The notes under the pieces are model-generated. The model was given only the letters and a program-made list of their open reading frames with translations, searched no databases and was not told the DNA's origin. A stretch of DNA of 64,000 bases from Terriglobia bacterium (GTDB taxonomy: Bacteria > Acidobacteriota > Terriglobia > JAJPHL01): assembly GCA_021325275.1 (NCBI GenBank), contig JAJPHL010000011.1:233314-297313 (forward strand). The letters run 5' to 3'. The translations under genes were made by a program, and so were the position numbers. Positions 36,482 through 46,277 of the stretch are shown here, in pieces; within the stretch, counting starts at the first letter, position 1; each line of letters opens with the position of its first letter.

Positions 36482-36811
36482 TCAGCTAGCTTTCCGGAGA
36501 GCGTCCTCTACTGCGGCAGGGTGTTCCGCCAGAACCGCGAGTAGTACACGCGCAGGACCATCGGGACGCGACCGGCCCTGCTCCCAATTCCGCAGTGTGG
36601 CGGCGGCGAATCCGAATTTAGCGGCGAACTCCGACTGGCTTAGCCGCATTTTCCTGCGCACGCGGCGCACGTCGATCACGGGAACCTGAAAGGTCGTGAG
36701 ACGCACCGGAACGTTTTCGCCTTCCGCCCAAGCTACGACTTCTTTCAGGCTTTGAATGATTCTCTTCCCTGCAGACGGTTTCGGTCGAAGGCTCCTGGAA
36801 CGAATCTTCAC
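36482..36811 (-). CDS. HigA/NadS-like helix-turn-helix antitoxin
   Basis: The 109-residue protein has an XRE-type helix-turn-helix in MRLSQSEFAAKFGFAAATLR and NWEQGRSRPDGPARVLL, preceded by KEVVAWAEGENVPVRLTTFQ. This N-terminal layout is seen in HigA/NadS antitoxins that follow a RelE/HigB toxin gene. The start is a GTG at 36811 whose last bases overlap the TGA of a short upstream frame (GTGA). The upstream frame is too short for a toxin, so this may be an orphan autoregulator. Confidence 0.75.
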   Translation of the reverse strand: MKIRSRSLRPKPSAGKRIIQSLKEVVAWAEGENVPVRLTTFQVPVIDVRRVRRKMRLSQSEFAAKFGFAAATLRNWEQGRSRPDGPARVLLAVLAEHPAAVEDALRKAS

Positions 36812-36978
36812 TTCGGGAATCTCCTCTTGTGCGTCTGTCCGGCGAACGCCACCAGTTCCCGGCGCTCGTCCTTCGTCATGAGATTGGCGGCGTCGCGCAG
36901 GAAGCCTGGGCCTCGACCGCCGTCATCGGGGGAAACATGCGTCAGAAATGAGCATACGCGATTTGCGTATAGCCGTCA
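36808..36978 (-). pseudogene. Possible 3' remnant of a RelE/HigB-type toxin gene
   Basis: A frame ending at 36808, overlapping the antitoxin start, encodes at its end LMTKDERRELVAFAGQTHKR and a few more residues. Upstream it is open only to a stop at 36976-36978. The helix after D/N-L-(M/T)-x-x-E-R resembles the C-terminal helix of RelE/HigB toxins, and the gene order would be right. The rest of a toxin is missing. The resemblance is weak and this may be chance. Confidence 0.3.
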
Positions 36979-37035
36979 AGGGCAGCGAGCCGCAGCGGAA
37001 TTCTGGAAAAGCCAAGTTGATCGGGCCGGCTTGAA

Positions 37036-37629
37036 CTACGTTTTCGGCGTGCCCGTCGCGGTAAAACTCTGGCGCAGCAATTTCGCGAGCTGCTTACCCA
37101 AATCGTCGGTGACCTTCAGGTTGTCTCCGCGGAAGCGGACCTTGCCGACAACCTTCTTTTCCACGACCGTCTTCCCGTCTTTGCCGGCCACCACCGCGTT
37201 CACTTCCACTTTGCTCCAGCCGAAAACGGTGGTGAGTTCGCGCGTCGTCTGGCTGCCTTCCTTGAACTTACCGACGGTGGTGCGCAGCGTCACCAAGTCG
37301 GGTGCGCCGGCGGCGCGACGGTCGCCGCTACGGTAGACGTCTTTGAATGTACCCGCCTTCTCGATGTGATTCACGGTCTGTTCGTAGATCGCATAGAGAA
37401 ACTCCGGACCAATCTTGGCCTCGCCCGCGCTAGTGAGTTCGACGAGAATCGCCGACGAGGACAGCTTCGGCGCGGCCGACGAGGACCCGCCCTGAAACGC
37501 TGCAGGCGCCACCGGAGCCACCGGAGGCGTCCCGCTACCCGGCGGCGGTATTTTCGGCGATTGTGCAACCGCAACTGAAGCCAGCGCGAGAATCAGAGCC
37601 GAGCAAGCGATCGAAGAAATGTTTTTCAT
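37036..37629 (-). CDS. Exported protein of unknown function
   Basis: This 197-residue protein has a signal peptide (MKNISSIACSALILALASVA) and a Pro/Ser/Ala-rich segment (about 24-58). A folded part follows (about 58-197) with strands such as SSAILVELTSAG, VNAVVAGKDGK and VGKVRFRGDNLKVTDDLG. I do not recognise a family with confidence; the pattern of a long helix followed by KVxxxVxGKDG strands recalls DUF4410-like lipoproteins, but there is no lipobox. The start overlaps the stop of another exported protein by 4 bp, so they are likely made together. Confidence 0.7.
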   Translation of the reverse strand: MKNISSIACSALILALASVAVAQSPKIPPPGSGTPPVAPVAPAAFQGGSSSAAPKLSSSAILVELTSAGEAKIGPEFLYAIYEQTVNHIEKAGTFKDVYRSGDRRAAGAPDLVTLRTTVGKFKEGSQTTRELTTVFGWSKVEVNAVVAGKDGKTVVEKKVVGKVRFRGDNLKVTDDLGKQLAKLLRQSFTATGTPKT

Positions 37630-38129
37630 TGGGCCTTTCTTTCCGTGGCGTGCGCGCCACCCGCGATCATTTGGCTGCGCAATGGATCGGCCTTGCCCTT
37701 GGTCACGGTGAGCAGCACGCTGTGCAGATCACCGTTCTCGCCGCGATAAAGCACGGTGAGCAGATCGACCTTCACCCACAGGATCAGCGTGAGCACGGCG
37801 CCGGCATCGTAGGGCGCGGCCATCGCGCCGACCTTGGCGGCTTGTCCGACTTTGCCGCCGCCTTGCGTGGCTTCGGTGCCGGTGTAAACGTCTTCGACCG
37901 AAGAAAGCTTGATGATCGTGGTGGGGCCGCTCTTGCCGTCGATCTGGAGAGCGCCGTTTTGCACGGAAACCGTGGCGCTTGCTCCGGATTTCAGCGACGA
38001 GACGCCGACCAAATGGGTGGCTTTTACAGCGCTAGTAGGGCTGTCGGCGGCGAAGGCTGGTAGCACATGCACTGATACCAGGGCCAACGCAAGAACCGGC
38101 GCCAGAAGGCGGGTGCGATTCGAGGTCAT
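37626..38129 (-). CDS. Exported protein of unknown function, partner of the next gene
   Basis: The 167-residue protein has a signal peptide (LAPVLALALVSVHVLPAFA). The mature part is beta-rich, with HLVGVSSLKSGASATVSVQN, then ALQIDGKSG and a more hydrophobic stretch (AVLTLILWVKVDLLTVLYRG) that may be a membrane-associated strand or helix. No catalytic motif is seen and I cannot assign a family. It is the first of two overlapping minus-strand genes, about 40 bp upstream of the end of the efflux operon. Confidence 0.7.
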   Translation of the reverse strand: MTSNRTRLLAPVLALALVSVHVLPAFAADSPTSAVKATHLVGVSSLKSGASATVSVQNGALQIDGKSGPTTIIKLSSVEDVYTGTEATQGGGKVGQAAKVGAMAAPYDAGAVLTLILWVKVDLLTVLYRGENGDLHSVLLTVTKGKADPLRSQMIAGGAHATERKAQ

Positions 38130-38169
38130 AACGCCGGATCATAGCATGTCCGGATCGCGGCGCTTAAAA

Positions 38170-39573
38170 TCATTTCCAGCCCCCGCCGAGCACCTCGTAC
38201 AACTGCACCACCGCCAGCGCTTCGTTCAAGTGAATCTGCGAGAGCGTCAATTCCGCCTGAAAGAGATCGCGGTCGGCGTCAAGCGCGTTCAACTCGGTGT
38301 CCACGCCGCCTTGATAGCGAACGTAGGCGAGCCGTTTGCGGTCTTCGAGCGCTTTCACCAGCGCTTCCTGATGCTCGCGGCTCTCGCGTACGCGCTGATG
38401 CGCGATCAAAGCGTCGGATACTTCGCTGAACGCCGTTTGAATCGCCTTCTGATAGTGGATCAACGCGCTTTCGCGCTGCGCCTCGGCGAGTTTTACGTTT
38501 TGCCCCAGGCGGCCCGCCGTGAAAATCGGCTGCGCAACATTGGGAACGAAAGACCAGGCGCTATGGGGACCCGCGAATAAGCTAGAAAGTTGAGTGCTCT
38601 CGCCGCCTAGAAATCCGGTCAGGCTGATGGCTGGAAAATACGCCGCCTTGGCCACGCCGATCCGCGCGTTCGCGGCGATCAACTCCGCTTCCGCCGCGCG
38701 AATGTCCGGCCGGCGCTCGAGCAGTGCCGACGGCAATCCCGCCGGGACTTCCGGCAGCACTTGTTCGGTCAGCGCCGCGCCGCGCGGAACGTCGCCGGGA
38801 TTTTCCGCCAGCAGCAAACGAATGCGATTTTCCGTTTGCTGGGCTTGTTGCCTCAGCACGGGGATCGATTCGGCGGCTGTCTCGACCAGTTGCTCGGCCT
38901 GGCGCAAATCGAGCAGCGTGGCGACGCCGCCGGCCTGCCGCGTCTTCACAAGCCCGAGCGAGTCTTCGCGCGTTTTCAGCGTGCGCTGGGAGATTTCGAG
39001 CGCCTTATCGAGTTCGCGCAAACTGAAGTACGCCGCCGCGACGTCGCTCACCAGCACCGTGGCGACGGTCTTGCGATTCTCCTCGGCGGCCAGCAACTCC
39101 GCGCGCGCCGCTTCGGTGGATCGGCGCAGTTTTCCCCACAGGTCCACTTCGAACGAAAGCAGATTCAATCCCGATTGACCGAAATTGCGGTCTTGATTCG
39201 GCAGAATCGTCGCCGGTAGCTTGGTCGCCGCGTCGCGCGACAAGCGATTGACGTACACCTCGCCGCTCGCGCCGAACGTCGGAAACTGATTGGAGCGCGT
39301 GATGCCGGCGACGGCGCGCGCCGCGTCGACGCGCGTCACGGCGTCGCGCAAATCGTAATTGTTGGCGAGCGCCGCGCGGATCAGCGCTTGCAACTCGGCG
39401 TCTTTGAAAACTTCGAACCACGGAAGGTCGGCGAGCGACGCCGTGTCGGACGGAGCAGGGCCATCCGCGCCGCGAAATGCCGGAGGCGCTGCGACCGAAG
39501 GCCGCTTGTAGTTCGGGCCCACAGTGCATCCGGACGCCACGACGCAAAGCGCGAGAATGAGTGCGCGTTTCAT
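38170..39573 (-). CDS. RND efflux outer-membrane lipoprotein (NodT/OprM family)
   Basis: The 467-residue protein has a lipoprotein signal with the lipobox ending VVASGC, followed by TVGPNYKRPSVAAPPAFR, the classic N-terminus of OprM/NodT channels. Two internal OEP repeats are visible, the first with NYDLRDAVTRVDAARAVAG and the second with ALLERRPDIRAAEAELIAAN and RIGVAKAAYFPAIS. It forms the trimeric exit duct of a tripartite pump. The start at 39573 overlaps the RND permease stop by 4 bp. It is the last gene of the MFP-RND-OMF operon. Confidence 0.93.
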   Translation of the reverse strand: MKRALILALCVVASGCTVGPNYKRPSVAAPPAFRGADGPAPSDTASLADLPWFEVFKDAELQALIRAALANNYDLRDAVTRVDAARAVAGITRSNQFPTFGASGEVYVNRLSRDAATKLPATILPNQDRNFGQSGLNLLSFEVDLWGKLRRSTEAARAELLAAEENRKTVATVLVSDVAAAYFSLRELDKALEISQRTLKTREDSLGLVKTRQAGGVATLLDLRQAEQLVETAAESIPVLRQQAQQTENRIRLLLAENPGDVPRGAALTEQVLPEVPAGLPSALLERRPDIRAAEAELIAANARIGVAKAAYFPAISLTGFLGGESTQLSSLFAGPHSAWSFVPNVAQPIFTAGRLGQNVKLAEAQRESALIHYQKAIQTAFSEVSDALIAHQRVRESREHQEALVKALEDRKRLAYVRYQGGVDTELNALDADRDLFQAELTLSQIHLNEALAVVQLYEVLGGGWK

Positions 39574-42500
39574 GCCGGACCCTCCTTCGGCGCGGGAGCA
39601 ACCTGCGGCACGCCGGACATTCGTTTCACGACCACATACGCCGCCGGCACCAGGAAAATTCCCACGAGACTCGCGAGAAGCATTCCACCGATCACGGTTG
39701 TGCCCATGATCTGCCGCGCCACCGATCCCGCGCCCGACGCGGTCCACAGCGGCACGCTGCCCAGGATGAACGCAAACGAGGTCATCAGAATCGGACGCAA
39801 GCGCAGCCGCGCGCCTTCCAGCGCCGCGTCTTCGGGTGTCTTTCCCTTGGCCAGTTCTTCATTCGCGAATTCCACGATGAGAATCGCGTTCTTCGCCGCC
39901 AGGCCAATCAACATCACGAGACCGATTTGCGAATACACATCGTTTTCAATCTGCACAAGGAACGGCGGCAGGAACCAACTCAAGATGATGCGGCGCAGCC
40001 ACAACACGGCGAACGCGCCGAACACGGCCACGGGCGTGGAGAGCAAGACGCTCAGCGGCAACGACCAGCTTTCGTACAGCGCCGCGAGAATCAGGAACAC
40101 GAACAACAGCGAAAATCCAAAAATCAAGGTAGGCGACACGCCTTCGGCTGCTTTCTTCTCCTGGAACGACATGCCTGAGTAGTCGTAACCCATTTCGGGC
40201 GGCATGGTTTGCGCAAACGTTTCTTCCAGTGCCTTCGTCGCCTGCGCGGAACTGTATCCAGGCGCCGCCGACCCGTTCAACTGGGCCGATCGATATTCAT
40301 TGAAGCGCAACAAAAACTCAGGACCGGCGCGCGACTCAAAACGCACCAGGGACGACAACGGCACTGGGTCGCCGGCGCTGTTGCGCACGTAAAATTGCCC
40401 GACGTTTTCCGGGCGCGTGCGATATTCGCCTTCCGCTTCCACGTACACTTGCCACTGGCGTCCGAAGCGATTGAAGTAGTTCACGAAGATTCCGCCCATG
40501 AACGCTTGAATCGTGCGGTACACGTCGTTCAGCGCCACGCCTTGCTTGATTGCTTTCTCGCGATCGACGACGGCAAATTGCTGCGGCACGCTCGGCAAGA
40601 AGGTCGTGCTGAGGCCCGCGATCTCCGGACGCTTGCGAGCCTCGGTGATGAATTTTTGCGTGTTGGCGGCGAGAAACGCCACGTCCTGCCCGGAGCGGTC
40701 CTCGAGGAGAAAGGTGAAGCCGCCTGCGGTGCCGACGCCGGGAATCGCCGGCGGCGAAAATCCAAACGCCACGCCTTCGGGCAGCTTGCTCAACTCGCGG
40801 TTCAAACGCGCTTTGATCGATTGCATCTGTTCGGCGCGCTCGGTGCGGTCGCCCCATTCTTTGAAGGTGATGAAAGCGAACGAACTGTAGCTGGTACGGG
40901 CGAAGCTCAGCAAACTGAAGCCCAGCACGGTGGTCGTATACTCGACGCCCGGCGTTTTGGCGATGATGTCTTCTACTTTGTGAACGAACTCATCGGTGCG
41001 CTGCATCGACGCCGAGTTGGGAAGCTGCACGTTCAAGAAGATGTAGCCTTGATCCTCGTCGGGCACGAAACTCGATGGCAGCGCATTTCCGAGAAACGCG
41101 GCTGCGCCCGCAAACAGCACGAGCAAAATCATCGCGAACGCACTCTTGCGGATCAGCATCGCCGATCCGCGGACGTAAGCGTGAGAGCTTCTGTCGAATC
41201 CGCGATTGAACCACGCGAAGAATCTCGCGATCGCACCGTGGCTCTCGGTTTTCGGCTTCAGTAGCATCGCCGACAGCGCCGGACTCAACGACAACGCGTT
41301 GAACGCCGAGAGAATCACGGAAATCGCGATGGTCACGGCGAATTGTTGATACAAGCGGCCGGTGATGCCGGGAATAAACGCCGTGGGAACGAAAACCGCG
41401 GAGAGCACCAGCGCAATTCCGATCAAGGGCGCGGTGATATCCTTCATCGACTGGCGCGCCGCGTCTTTCGGCGACATTCCTTCTTCCATATAGCGCTCCA
41501 CCGATTCCACCACCACGATCGCGTCGTCGACGACCAAACCGATCGCCAGCACCATCGCGAACATCGACAGCGTGTTGACGGAAAACCCGAAGAGCGGAAA
41601 GAAAATGAACGTACCCACGAGCGACACGGGCACCGCCAGCAGGGGAATCAGCGTGGCGCGCCATCCTTGTAAGAAGATGAACACCACGAGAATCACCAGC
41701 ACGATCGCGATCACCAACGTCTCGACGATTTCGCGAATGCCCTCGGTGACCGCGCGCGTGGTGTCGAGCGACACCGTGGCGTCGAGGTCTTGCGGGAATC
41801 GCTTGCGGGATTCCTCCATCAGTTTGCGTACGCCGTCTGCGGCGTCCACGGCGTTCGACCCCGGCAGTTGATACACCGCCACAACCGCGCTGGGTTTACC
41901 GTTCAGGCGTCCACGTACGGAGTAATCCTGCGCACCGAGTTCCACGCGCGCCACGTCTTTCACGCGTACGATTCCTCCGTCGGGCGCTTCGCGCAACACG
42001 ATTTGTTCAAATTGCTCGGGCGTATTCAAGCGGCTTTGCGCGCGCACCGAGTAGGTGAACTCTTGACCTTTAGGAATCGGCTCGCCGCCGACTTGTCCGG
42101 CGGGATTCACCGTGTTCTGCACCTGAATCGCCTGCACGATTTCAGGCACCGTGATGCCGAGTTTCGCGAGCCGGTCGGGCTTCACCCACAAACGCATCGC
42201 GTACTGCCCCGCTCCGAAAACCGTCACGCTGCCGATGCCGGGCACGCGCAGCAGCGGATCGACAAGATTGATGTACGCGTAATTCGATAGAAATGTCGCG
42301 TCGTAGGTACCCTTCGGCGAGTTGATCGCCACCAGCATCAGCGGCGCGGTGGTCGACTTCTGCACGCTTACACCGTAATTCGTCACATCCGTCGGCAATT
42401 GCGACGCGGCCAGCGTTTCGCGGCTCTGCGCGAGAATCAAGTCGGTGTTGGGATCCGTCTTGATGTCGAAATTCACGATCATGCGCATTTGACCGTTGGC

Positions 42501-42752
42501 CGTGGCATTCACCGAATACATGTAGTTCATGTTGTCCACGCCGCTCATCTGCTGCTCGATGGGCGTGGCCACGGATTGCTCCACGGTTTGCGCGTCCGCG
42601 CCGACGTAGATCGCGGAGATCTGAATTTCCGGCGGCGCGATTTGCGGAAACAACGCCACCGGCAATTGCGCGATCGTCACCGCGCCGACGATCACGGTGA
42701 CGATGGAGATCACGATGGCCACGATGGGCCGGTCGATGAAGAATTGGGACAT
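39570..42752 (-). CDS. HAE1-family RND efflux permease
   Basis: The 1060-residue inner-membrane pump begins MSQFFIDRPIVAIVISIVTV, the usual AcrB/MexB N-terminus, and has about twelve membrane helices. The helix IV motif (GLVVDDAIVVVESVERYMEE) carries the two Asp residues of proton relay. GLAAKNAILIVEFANEELAK in the second half contains the helix X lysine. Large periplasmic loops follow helices I and VII. It exports hydrophobic compounds in exchange for protons. The MFP gene lies 6 bp upstream and the channel gene overlaps downstream, so the complete pump is encoded together. Confidence 0.95.
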   Translation of the reverse strand: MSQFFIDRPIVAIVISIVTVIVGAVTIAQLPVALFPQIAPPEIQISAIYVGADAQTVEQSVATPIEQQMSGVDNMNYMYSVNATANGQMRMIVNFDIKTDPNTDLILAQSRETLAASQLPTDVTNYGVSVQKSTTAPLMLVAINSPKGTYDATFLSNYAYINLVDPLLRVPGIGSVTVFGAGQYAMRLWVKPDRLAKLGITVPEIVQAIQVQNTVNPAGQVGGEPIPKGQEFTYSVRAQSRLNTPEQFEQIVLREAPDGGIVRVKDVARVELGAQDYSVRGRLNGKPSAVVAVYQLPGSNAVDAADGVRKLMEESRKRFPQDLDATVSLDTTRAVTEGIREIVETLVIAIVLVILVVFIFLQGWRATLIPLLAVPVSLVGTFIFFPLFGFSVNTLSMFAMVLAIGLVVDDAIVVVESVERYMEEGMSPKDAARQSMKDITAPLIGIALVLSAVFVPTAFIPGITGRLYQQFAVTIAISVILSAFNALSLSPALSAMLLKPKTESHGAIARFFAWFNRGFDRSSHAYVRGSAMLIRKSAFAMILLVLFAGAAAFLGNALPSSFVPDEDQGYIFLNVQLPNSASMQRTDEFVHKVEDIIAKTPGVEYTTTVLGFSLLSFARTSYSSFAFITFKEWGDRTERAEQMQSIKARLNRELSKLPEGVAFGFSPPAIPGVGTAGGFTFLLEDRSGQDVAFLAANTQKFITEARKRPEIAGLSTTFLPSVPQQFAVVDREKAIKQGVALNDVYRTIQAFMGGIFVNYFNRFGRQWQVYVEAEGEYRTRPENVGQFYVRNSAGDPVPLSSLVRFESRAGPEFLLRFNEYRSAQLNGSAAPGYSSAQATKALEETFAQTMPPEMGYDYSGMSFQEKKAAEGVSPTLIFGFSLLFVFLILAALYESWSLPLSVLLSTPVAVFGAFAVLWLRRIILSWFLPPFLVQIENDVYSQIGLVMLIGLAAKNAILIVEFANEELAKGKTPEDAALEGARLRLRPILMTSFAFILGSVPLWTASGAGSVARQIMGTTVIGGMLLASLVGIFLVPAAYVVVKRMSGVPQVAPAPKEGPA

Positions 42753-42758
42753 GGCGCG

Positions 42759-44018
42759 CTACTTTCCCGCGGCCGAAACCGGTTGGTAAGCCGTCGGATG
42801 CACCTGTGCTCCGTCGCGGACTTTTTGCAGTCCCTCGGCGACCACGCGCTGGCCGGGCTGCACTCCTTCGGTGATGATCCATTGCGATCCCACGCGGTCC
42901 CCGACTTTCACGGTCTGAATTCTCACTTTGTCGTCCGCGCCAACGATGTCCACCTGGTAGTTTCCCTGCAATTCCGCGACGGCCCGTTGCGGAACCAACA
43001 AAGCGTTCGGCACCGACCGCACCGAGAATCGCACGCGCGCGAATTGTCCGGGGCGCAGCGTGTTGTCGGGATTTGCGAACAAGCCGGAAATGCGGATCGC
43101 GCCGGTTCGCGGATTCACTTCGCGGTCGGTGAATTCAAAACGACCGTGCTTGGGATAAACCGTGCCGTCGGCCAGGATCAATTCCAAATCCAGACGCTGC
43201 CGCTCGGCCTCGACGCTTTGAGGATTGTCGTACCGCCTGTGAAAATCGAGATACTCCTGCTCGCTGACCGTGAAGTAGCACTTGATGGGATCGAGCGTCG
43301 ACACCGTGGTGATTGCGCCCGTCGCAGGACCGACCAGCGCGCCCACCTGTTGCTGCGCCGCGCCGACGATTCCGTCGATCGGCGAGGTCAGCGCGGTGAA
43401 TCCCAAGTTCAGCGCCGCCGTTTCACGCGCCGCATCCGCGCCTTGCACTTCCGCCTGCGCTGTTTGAATCCGCGACTTCGCCGTCTCCACTTGCGCCTTG
43501 GCCGCTTGTACTTGCGCCTTGGCCGCCAAATTATTTTGGATCGCGTTGTCGAGATCCTGCTGCGTGATCGCCTGCTGCTTCGCCAGCGGCGTATAGCGGT
43601 CCACGTCGAGTTGCGCACGCCCCTGATTCGCTTCCGCCACGCTTAACTGCGCTTCGGCGGCCGCGAGTCCGGCCTTCGCTTCGTCCAATTGTCCGCGCGC
43701 TTGTCCCAGTTGCGCGGTCGCGCGATCCAGCGCCGCTTGAAAAGGCCGCGGATCGATTTGGAAAAGTAATTGGCCCTTCTTGACGAACGATCCTTCGGTG
43801 TACTCTTGCCGCTCGAGATACCCGCTGACCTGCGCCTTGATGTCGGCGTTCACCAGGCCGTCGAGCGTGCCGACCCATTCGCCGTAAATCGGAACGTCGC
43901 GCTGTTCGACCACGGCTACTTGAACGTCGGCGACCGGCGGCGCGGCAGGAGTGGAAGACTTCGAGGAACAACCAACCGAAAGCAACAGGATGCCGACCCA
44001 GACGGCGAACCTTCGCAT
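42759..44018 (-). CDS. RND efflux periplasmic adaptor (MFP subunit)
   Basis: The 419-residue protein starts with a lipoprotein signal (VWVGILLLSVGC then SSKSS). It has the biotinyl-lipoyl-like halves around a long alpha-helical hairpin (about 95-190, heptad-like AKAQVQAAKAQVETAKSR), the LGFTALTSPIDGIVG strand, and the C-terminal membrane-proximal domain (LLVPQRAVAELQGNYQVDIV). This is the AcrA/MexA family, which couples pump and channel. It is the first gene of the operon and divergent from polX across 93 bp. No regulator gene is next to it. Confidence 0.93.
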   Translation of the reverse strand: MRRFAVWVGILLLSVGCSSKSSTPAAPPVADVQVAVVEQRDVPIYGEWVGTLDGLVNADIKAQVSGYLERQEYTEGSFVKKGQLLFQIDPRPFQAALDRATAQLGQARGQLDEAKAGLAAAEAQLSVAEANQGRAQLDVDRYTPLAKQQAITQQDLDNAIQNNLAAKAQVQAAKAQVETAKSRIQTAQAEVQGADAARETAALNLGFTALTSPIDGIVGAAQQQVGALVGPATGAITTVSTLDPIKCYFTVSEQEYLDFHRRYDNPQSVEAERQRLDLELILADGTVYPKHGRFEFTDREVNPRTGAIRISGLFANPDNTLRPGQFARVRFSVRSVPNALLVPQRAVAELQGNYQVDIVGADDKVRIQTVKVGDRVGSQWIITEGVQPGQRVVAEGLQKVRDGAQVHPTAYQPVSAAGK

Positions 44019-44111
44019 AACATCGTCCCCTTTTGTGGAGCAGATATATCGGATAGCGTATCAGATGGCAGATGCCCACCCAAAGTTTCAGTTCGCGGTA
44101 ACATATCGTTG

Positions 44112-45854
44112 ATGGAAAACAAAGACATCGCGCGAATCCTCTCGCAGACCGGCGATCTTTTGGAAATTGCCGGCGAAGATGGATTCCGCATCCGCAGCTA
44201 TCGCAACGCCGCGCAATCGGTGGAAACGTGGACCGAGCGAATCGCCGACGTGGTCGCTGAGCCGGACAAGAAAACCGCCGACAAGAAACTGATCGAGATC
44301 CCCGGCGTCGGCAAGTCGATGACCGGACACTTGCGCGAGATTGTCGCGCGCGGATCGCTGGTTCCCCGCGACGAAGTACTGAAGAAATTCCCGCCCACCA
44401 TTCTCGACCTCCTGCAAATCCGCGATCTCGGCGCCAAACGTATCGCGCTGATCTGGAGCGCGTATCACGCCGGATCGGTGGACGAAGTGGAGAAGCTCGC
44501 GCAGGAAGGAAAGATTCGCGAACTGCCGCGGATGGGAGAAAAGCTCGAGCAGAATTTGCTGAAGGCGATCGCCATTTGGCGAAATAGCGCGGGACGCTAT
44601 CGCATCGACGTGGCGGACAACGCCGCTTCGAAGCTGCGCGACTATCTAAAATCCGCGGACAAACACGTCCGCGTGACGATCGCGGGAAGTTTGCGCCGCG
44701 GCAAAGAAACCATCGGCGATCTCGACTTGCTCGTAACCGGGGGCGATCCCGGCAAGATGATCGAGCATCTGCTGAAGTATCCCGAGATTGTCGGCGAGGT
44801 GGCGCGCGGCGAAAACAAATGCAGCATTCGCATCGGTCTCAACATGCACGTTGACGTGCGCTTCCTCAAGCCCGATGAGTACGGCTCGGCGATGCAATAC
44901 TTCACAGGATCGAAGGAGCACGGCGTGGCATTGCGCCAACGGGCGCTGCGCATGGGCTACACGCTCAGCGAATACGGCTTGTTTCGCTTGAAGGATGAGT
45001 CGCGCGCCGCCGGAAAAACGGAAGAGGAGATCTACCAGACGCTCGGCCTGGATATGATCCCGCCGGAGTTGCGCGAAAACTCCGGCGAGATCGACGCCGC
45101 CGAAGAGCATCGCTTGCCGAAACTGATTGAACCCGGCGATCTCCGCGGCGACGTGCACATGCACACCACCGCCACCGACGGCCGCGCCTCGATTCTCGAA
45201 ATGGCGCAAGCGGCGCAGGCGCGGGGCCTGGAATACATCGCCATTACCGATCACTCCAAGGCGCAAGCGATGAATTCAGGACTCGACGAAAAGGCCATCG
45301 TCGCGCAGATCGCCGAAATTCGGGAGATCGAAAAGCAAATGCCCGAGGGATTCCGCATTTTCGCCGGTTGCGAAGTGGATATCTTAAAGGATGGCGCGCT
45401 CGATCTCGACGACGATGCCCTGGCGCAGCTCGACGTAGTGATCGGAAGCATTCATTCGCACATGAATCTCGAACCGGAAGAACAAACCGACCGCCTGCTG
45501 CGCGTCTGCGAGAATCGCTATTTGCGGATTCTCGGCCATCCCACAGGACGGCAGTTGACGCGCCGCGATCCGTATCCGTTCGACTTCGGCCGCGTGCTGG
45601 CCGCCGTGGCCAAGAGGGGAATTCACATGGAGATCAACGCGTCGCCCGAACGGCTGGACCTGCGCGACGTGCAGGCGCGAATGTGCAAGGAAAAAGGCGT
45701 GAAGCTGGTGATCAACACGGACGCGCATCATCCAACCCATTTGGAAAACGCGCGCTTCGGCGTGACGGTGGCGCGTCGCGCCTGGCTGGAAAAGAAAGAC
45801 GTGCTGAACACCTTGCCGGCGTCGAAGTTTTTGCACGCCCTGCACCGGAAATAA
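44112..45854 (+). CDS. polX: DNA polymerase X with PHP exonuclease domain
   Basis: The 580-residue protein has an N-terminal HhH region (NAAQSVETWTERIADVVAEP, IPGVGKSMTGHLREIV) and a Pol X nucleotidyltransferase core with GSLRRGKETIGDLDLLV (about 196-212). The C-terminal PHP domain carries metal ligands in DVHMHTTATDG, AITDHSKAQAM, GSIHSHMN and NTDAHHP. Bacterial PolX proteins fill gaps in base-excision repair and have a 3'-5' exonuclease in the PHP part. The ATG at 44112 fits the family start; the longer in-frame stretch back to 43770 is antisense to the MFP gene and is rejected. Confidence 0.93.
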   Translation: MENKDIARILSQTGDLLEIAGEDGFRIRSYRNAAQSVETWTERIADVVAEPDKKTADKKLIEIPGVGKSMTGHLREIVARGSLVPRDEVLKKFPPTILDLLQIRDLGAKRIALIWSAYHAGSVDEVEKLAQEGKIRELPRMGEKLEQNLLKAIAIWRNSAGRYRIDVADNAASKLRDYLKSADKHVRVTIAGSLRRGKETIGDLDLLVTGGDPGKMIEHLLKYPEIVGEVARGENKCSIRIGLNMHVDVRFLKPDEYGSAMQYFTGSKEHGVALRQRALRMGYTLSEYGLFRLKDESRAAGKTEEEIYQTLGLDMIPPELRENSGEIDAAEEHRLPKLIEPGDLRGDVHMHTTATDGRASILEMAQAAQARGLEYIAITDHSKAQAMNSGLDEKAIVAQIAEIREIEKQMPEGFRIFAGCEVDILKDGALDLDDDALAQLDVVIGSIHSHMNLEPEEQTDRLLRVCENRYLRILGHPTGRQLTRRDPYPFDFGRVLAAVAKRGIHMEINASPERLDLRDVQARMCKEKGVKLVINTDAHHPTHLENARFGVTVARRAWLEKKDVLNTLPASKFLHALHRK

Positions 45855-46277
45855 GGATCGCCGTTCCCCGAAAAGCCTCAGACGGTCGCGGCCATCGGGA
45901 AAGTATACGCATCCCCGTGGAATTCAATATCCACAGCGGTGAGCCGACGTCAGGTCGATACCGGAATTGATGATTGGATCGACGTAAATGGTCCACCATC
46001 CAAGTGGGCTCAGCCGACGCTGGCGTCCTGGACTTGAGCGGCAAGGCAAACCGGCCGGAGTTTACCGGCGAATCTCTGGGGCAGTGGGCGCGAGGGCATT
46101 CCACAAGTTGGTTGCAACCACAGTCCTTCTCGATGATCCTCACGGATCGCTACTCGTCCAATCACCCGTTCTTGCGTATCTCTGATTGGTCTGGCAGCAA
46201 GGTTGGGGCAAGCTCTCCCGACAGGTTTCGGATGTTCGTCAAGCAATCGCGGACGTCGTGGTCCTTGTGCGGCGCGG
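45855..46277. other. Intergenic region between polX and the TIR gene
   Basis: These 423 bases separate two convergent genes. Open frames exist on both strands, for example 45712-46143 on the minus strand, but they show no recognisable domain or good start context. I see no tRNA, no repeat matching the attachment-site sequence at 54905-54949, and no strong hairpin. If an island end lies here, I could not find its second attachment site. Confidence 0.5.

Noticed and set aside
43770..44111. Longer in-frame start for polX
   Set aside because: The extra stretch is antisense to the efflux adaptor gene and does not resemble any PolX N-terminus.
44019..44111. A specific operator for the RND operon in the region divergent from polX
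   Set aside because: The sequence has loose symmetry around GATATATCGGATAGCGTATC but not enough to call a binding site, and no regulator gene is adjacent.
45712..46143. Minus-strand frame in the polX-TIR gap that might be a transposase or element end
   Set aside because: No catalytic motif, terminal repeat or target duplication is visible, and part of it is antisense to polX.
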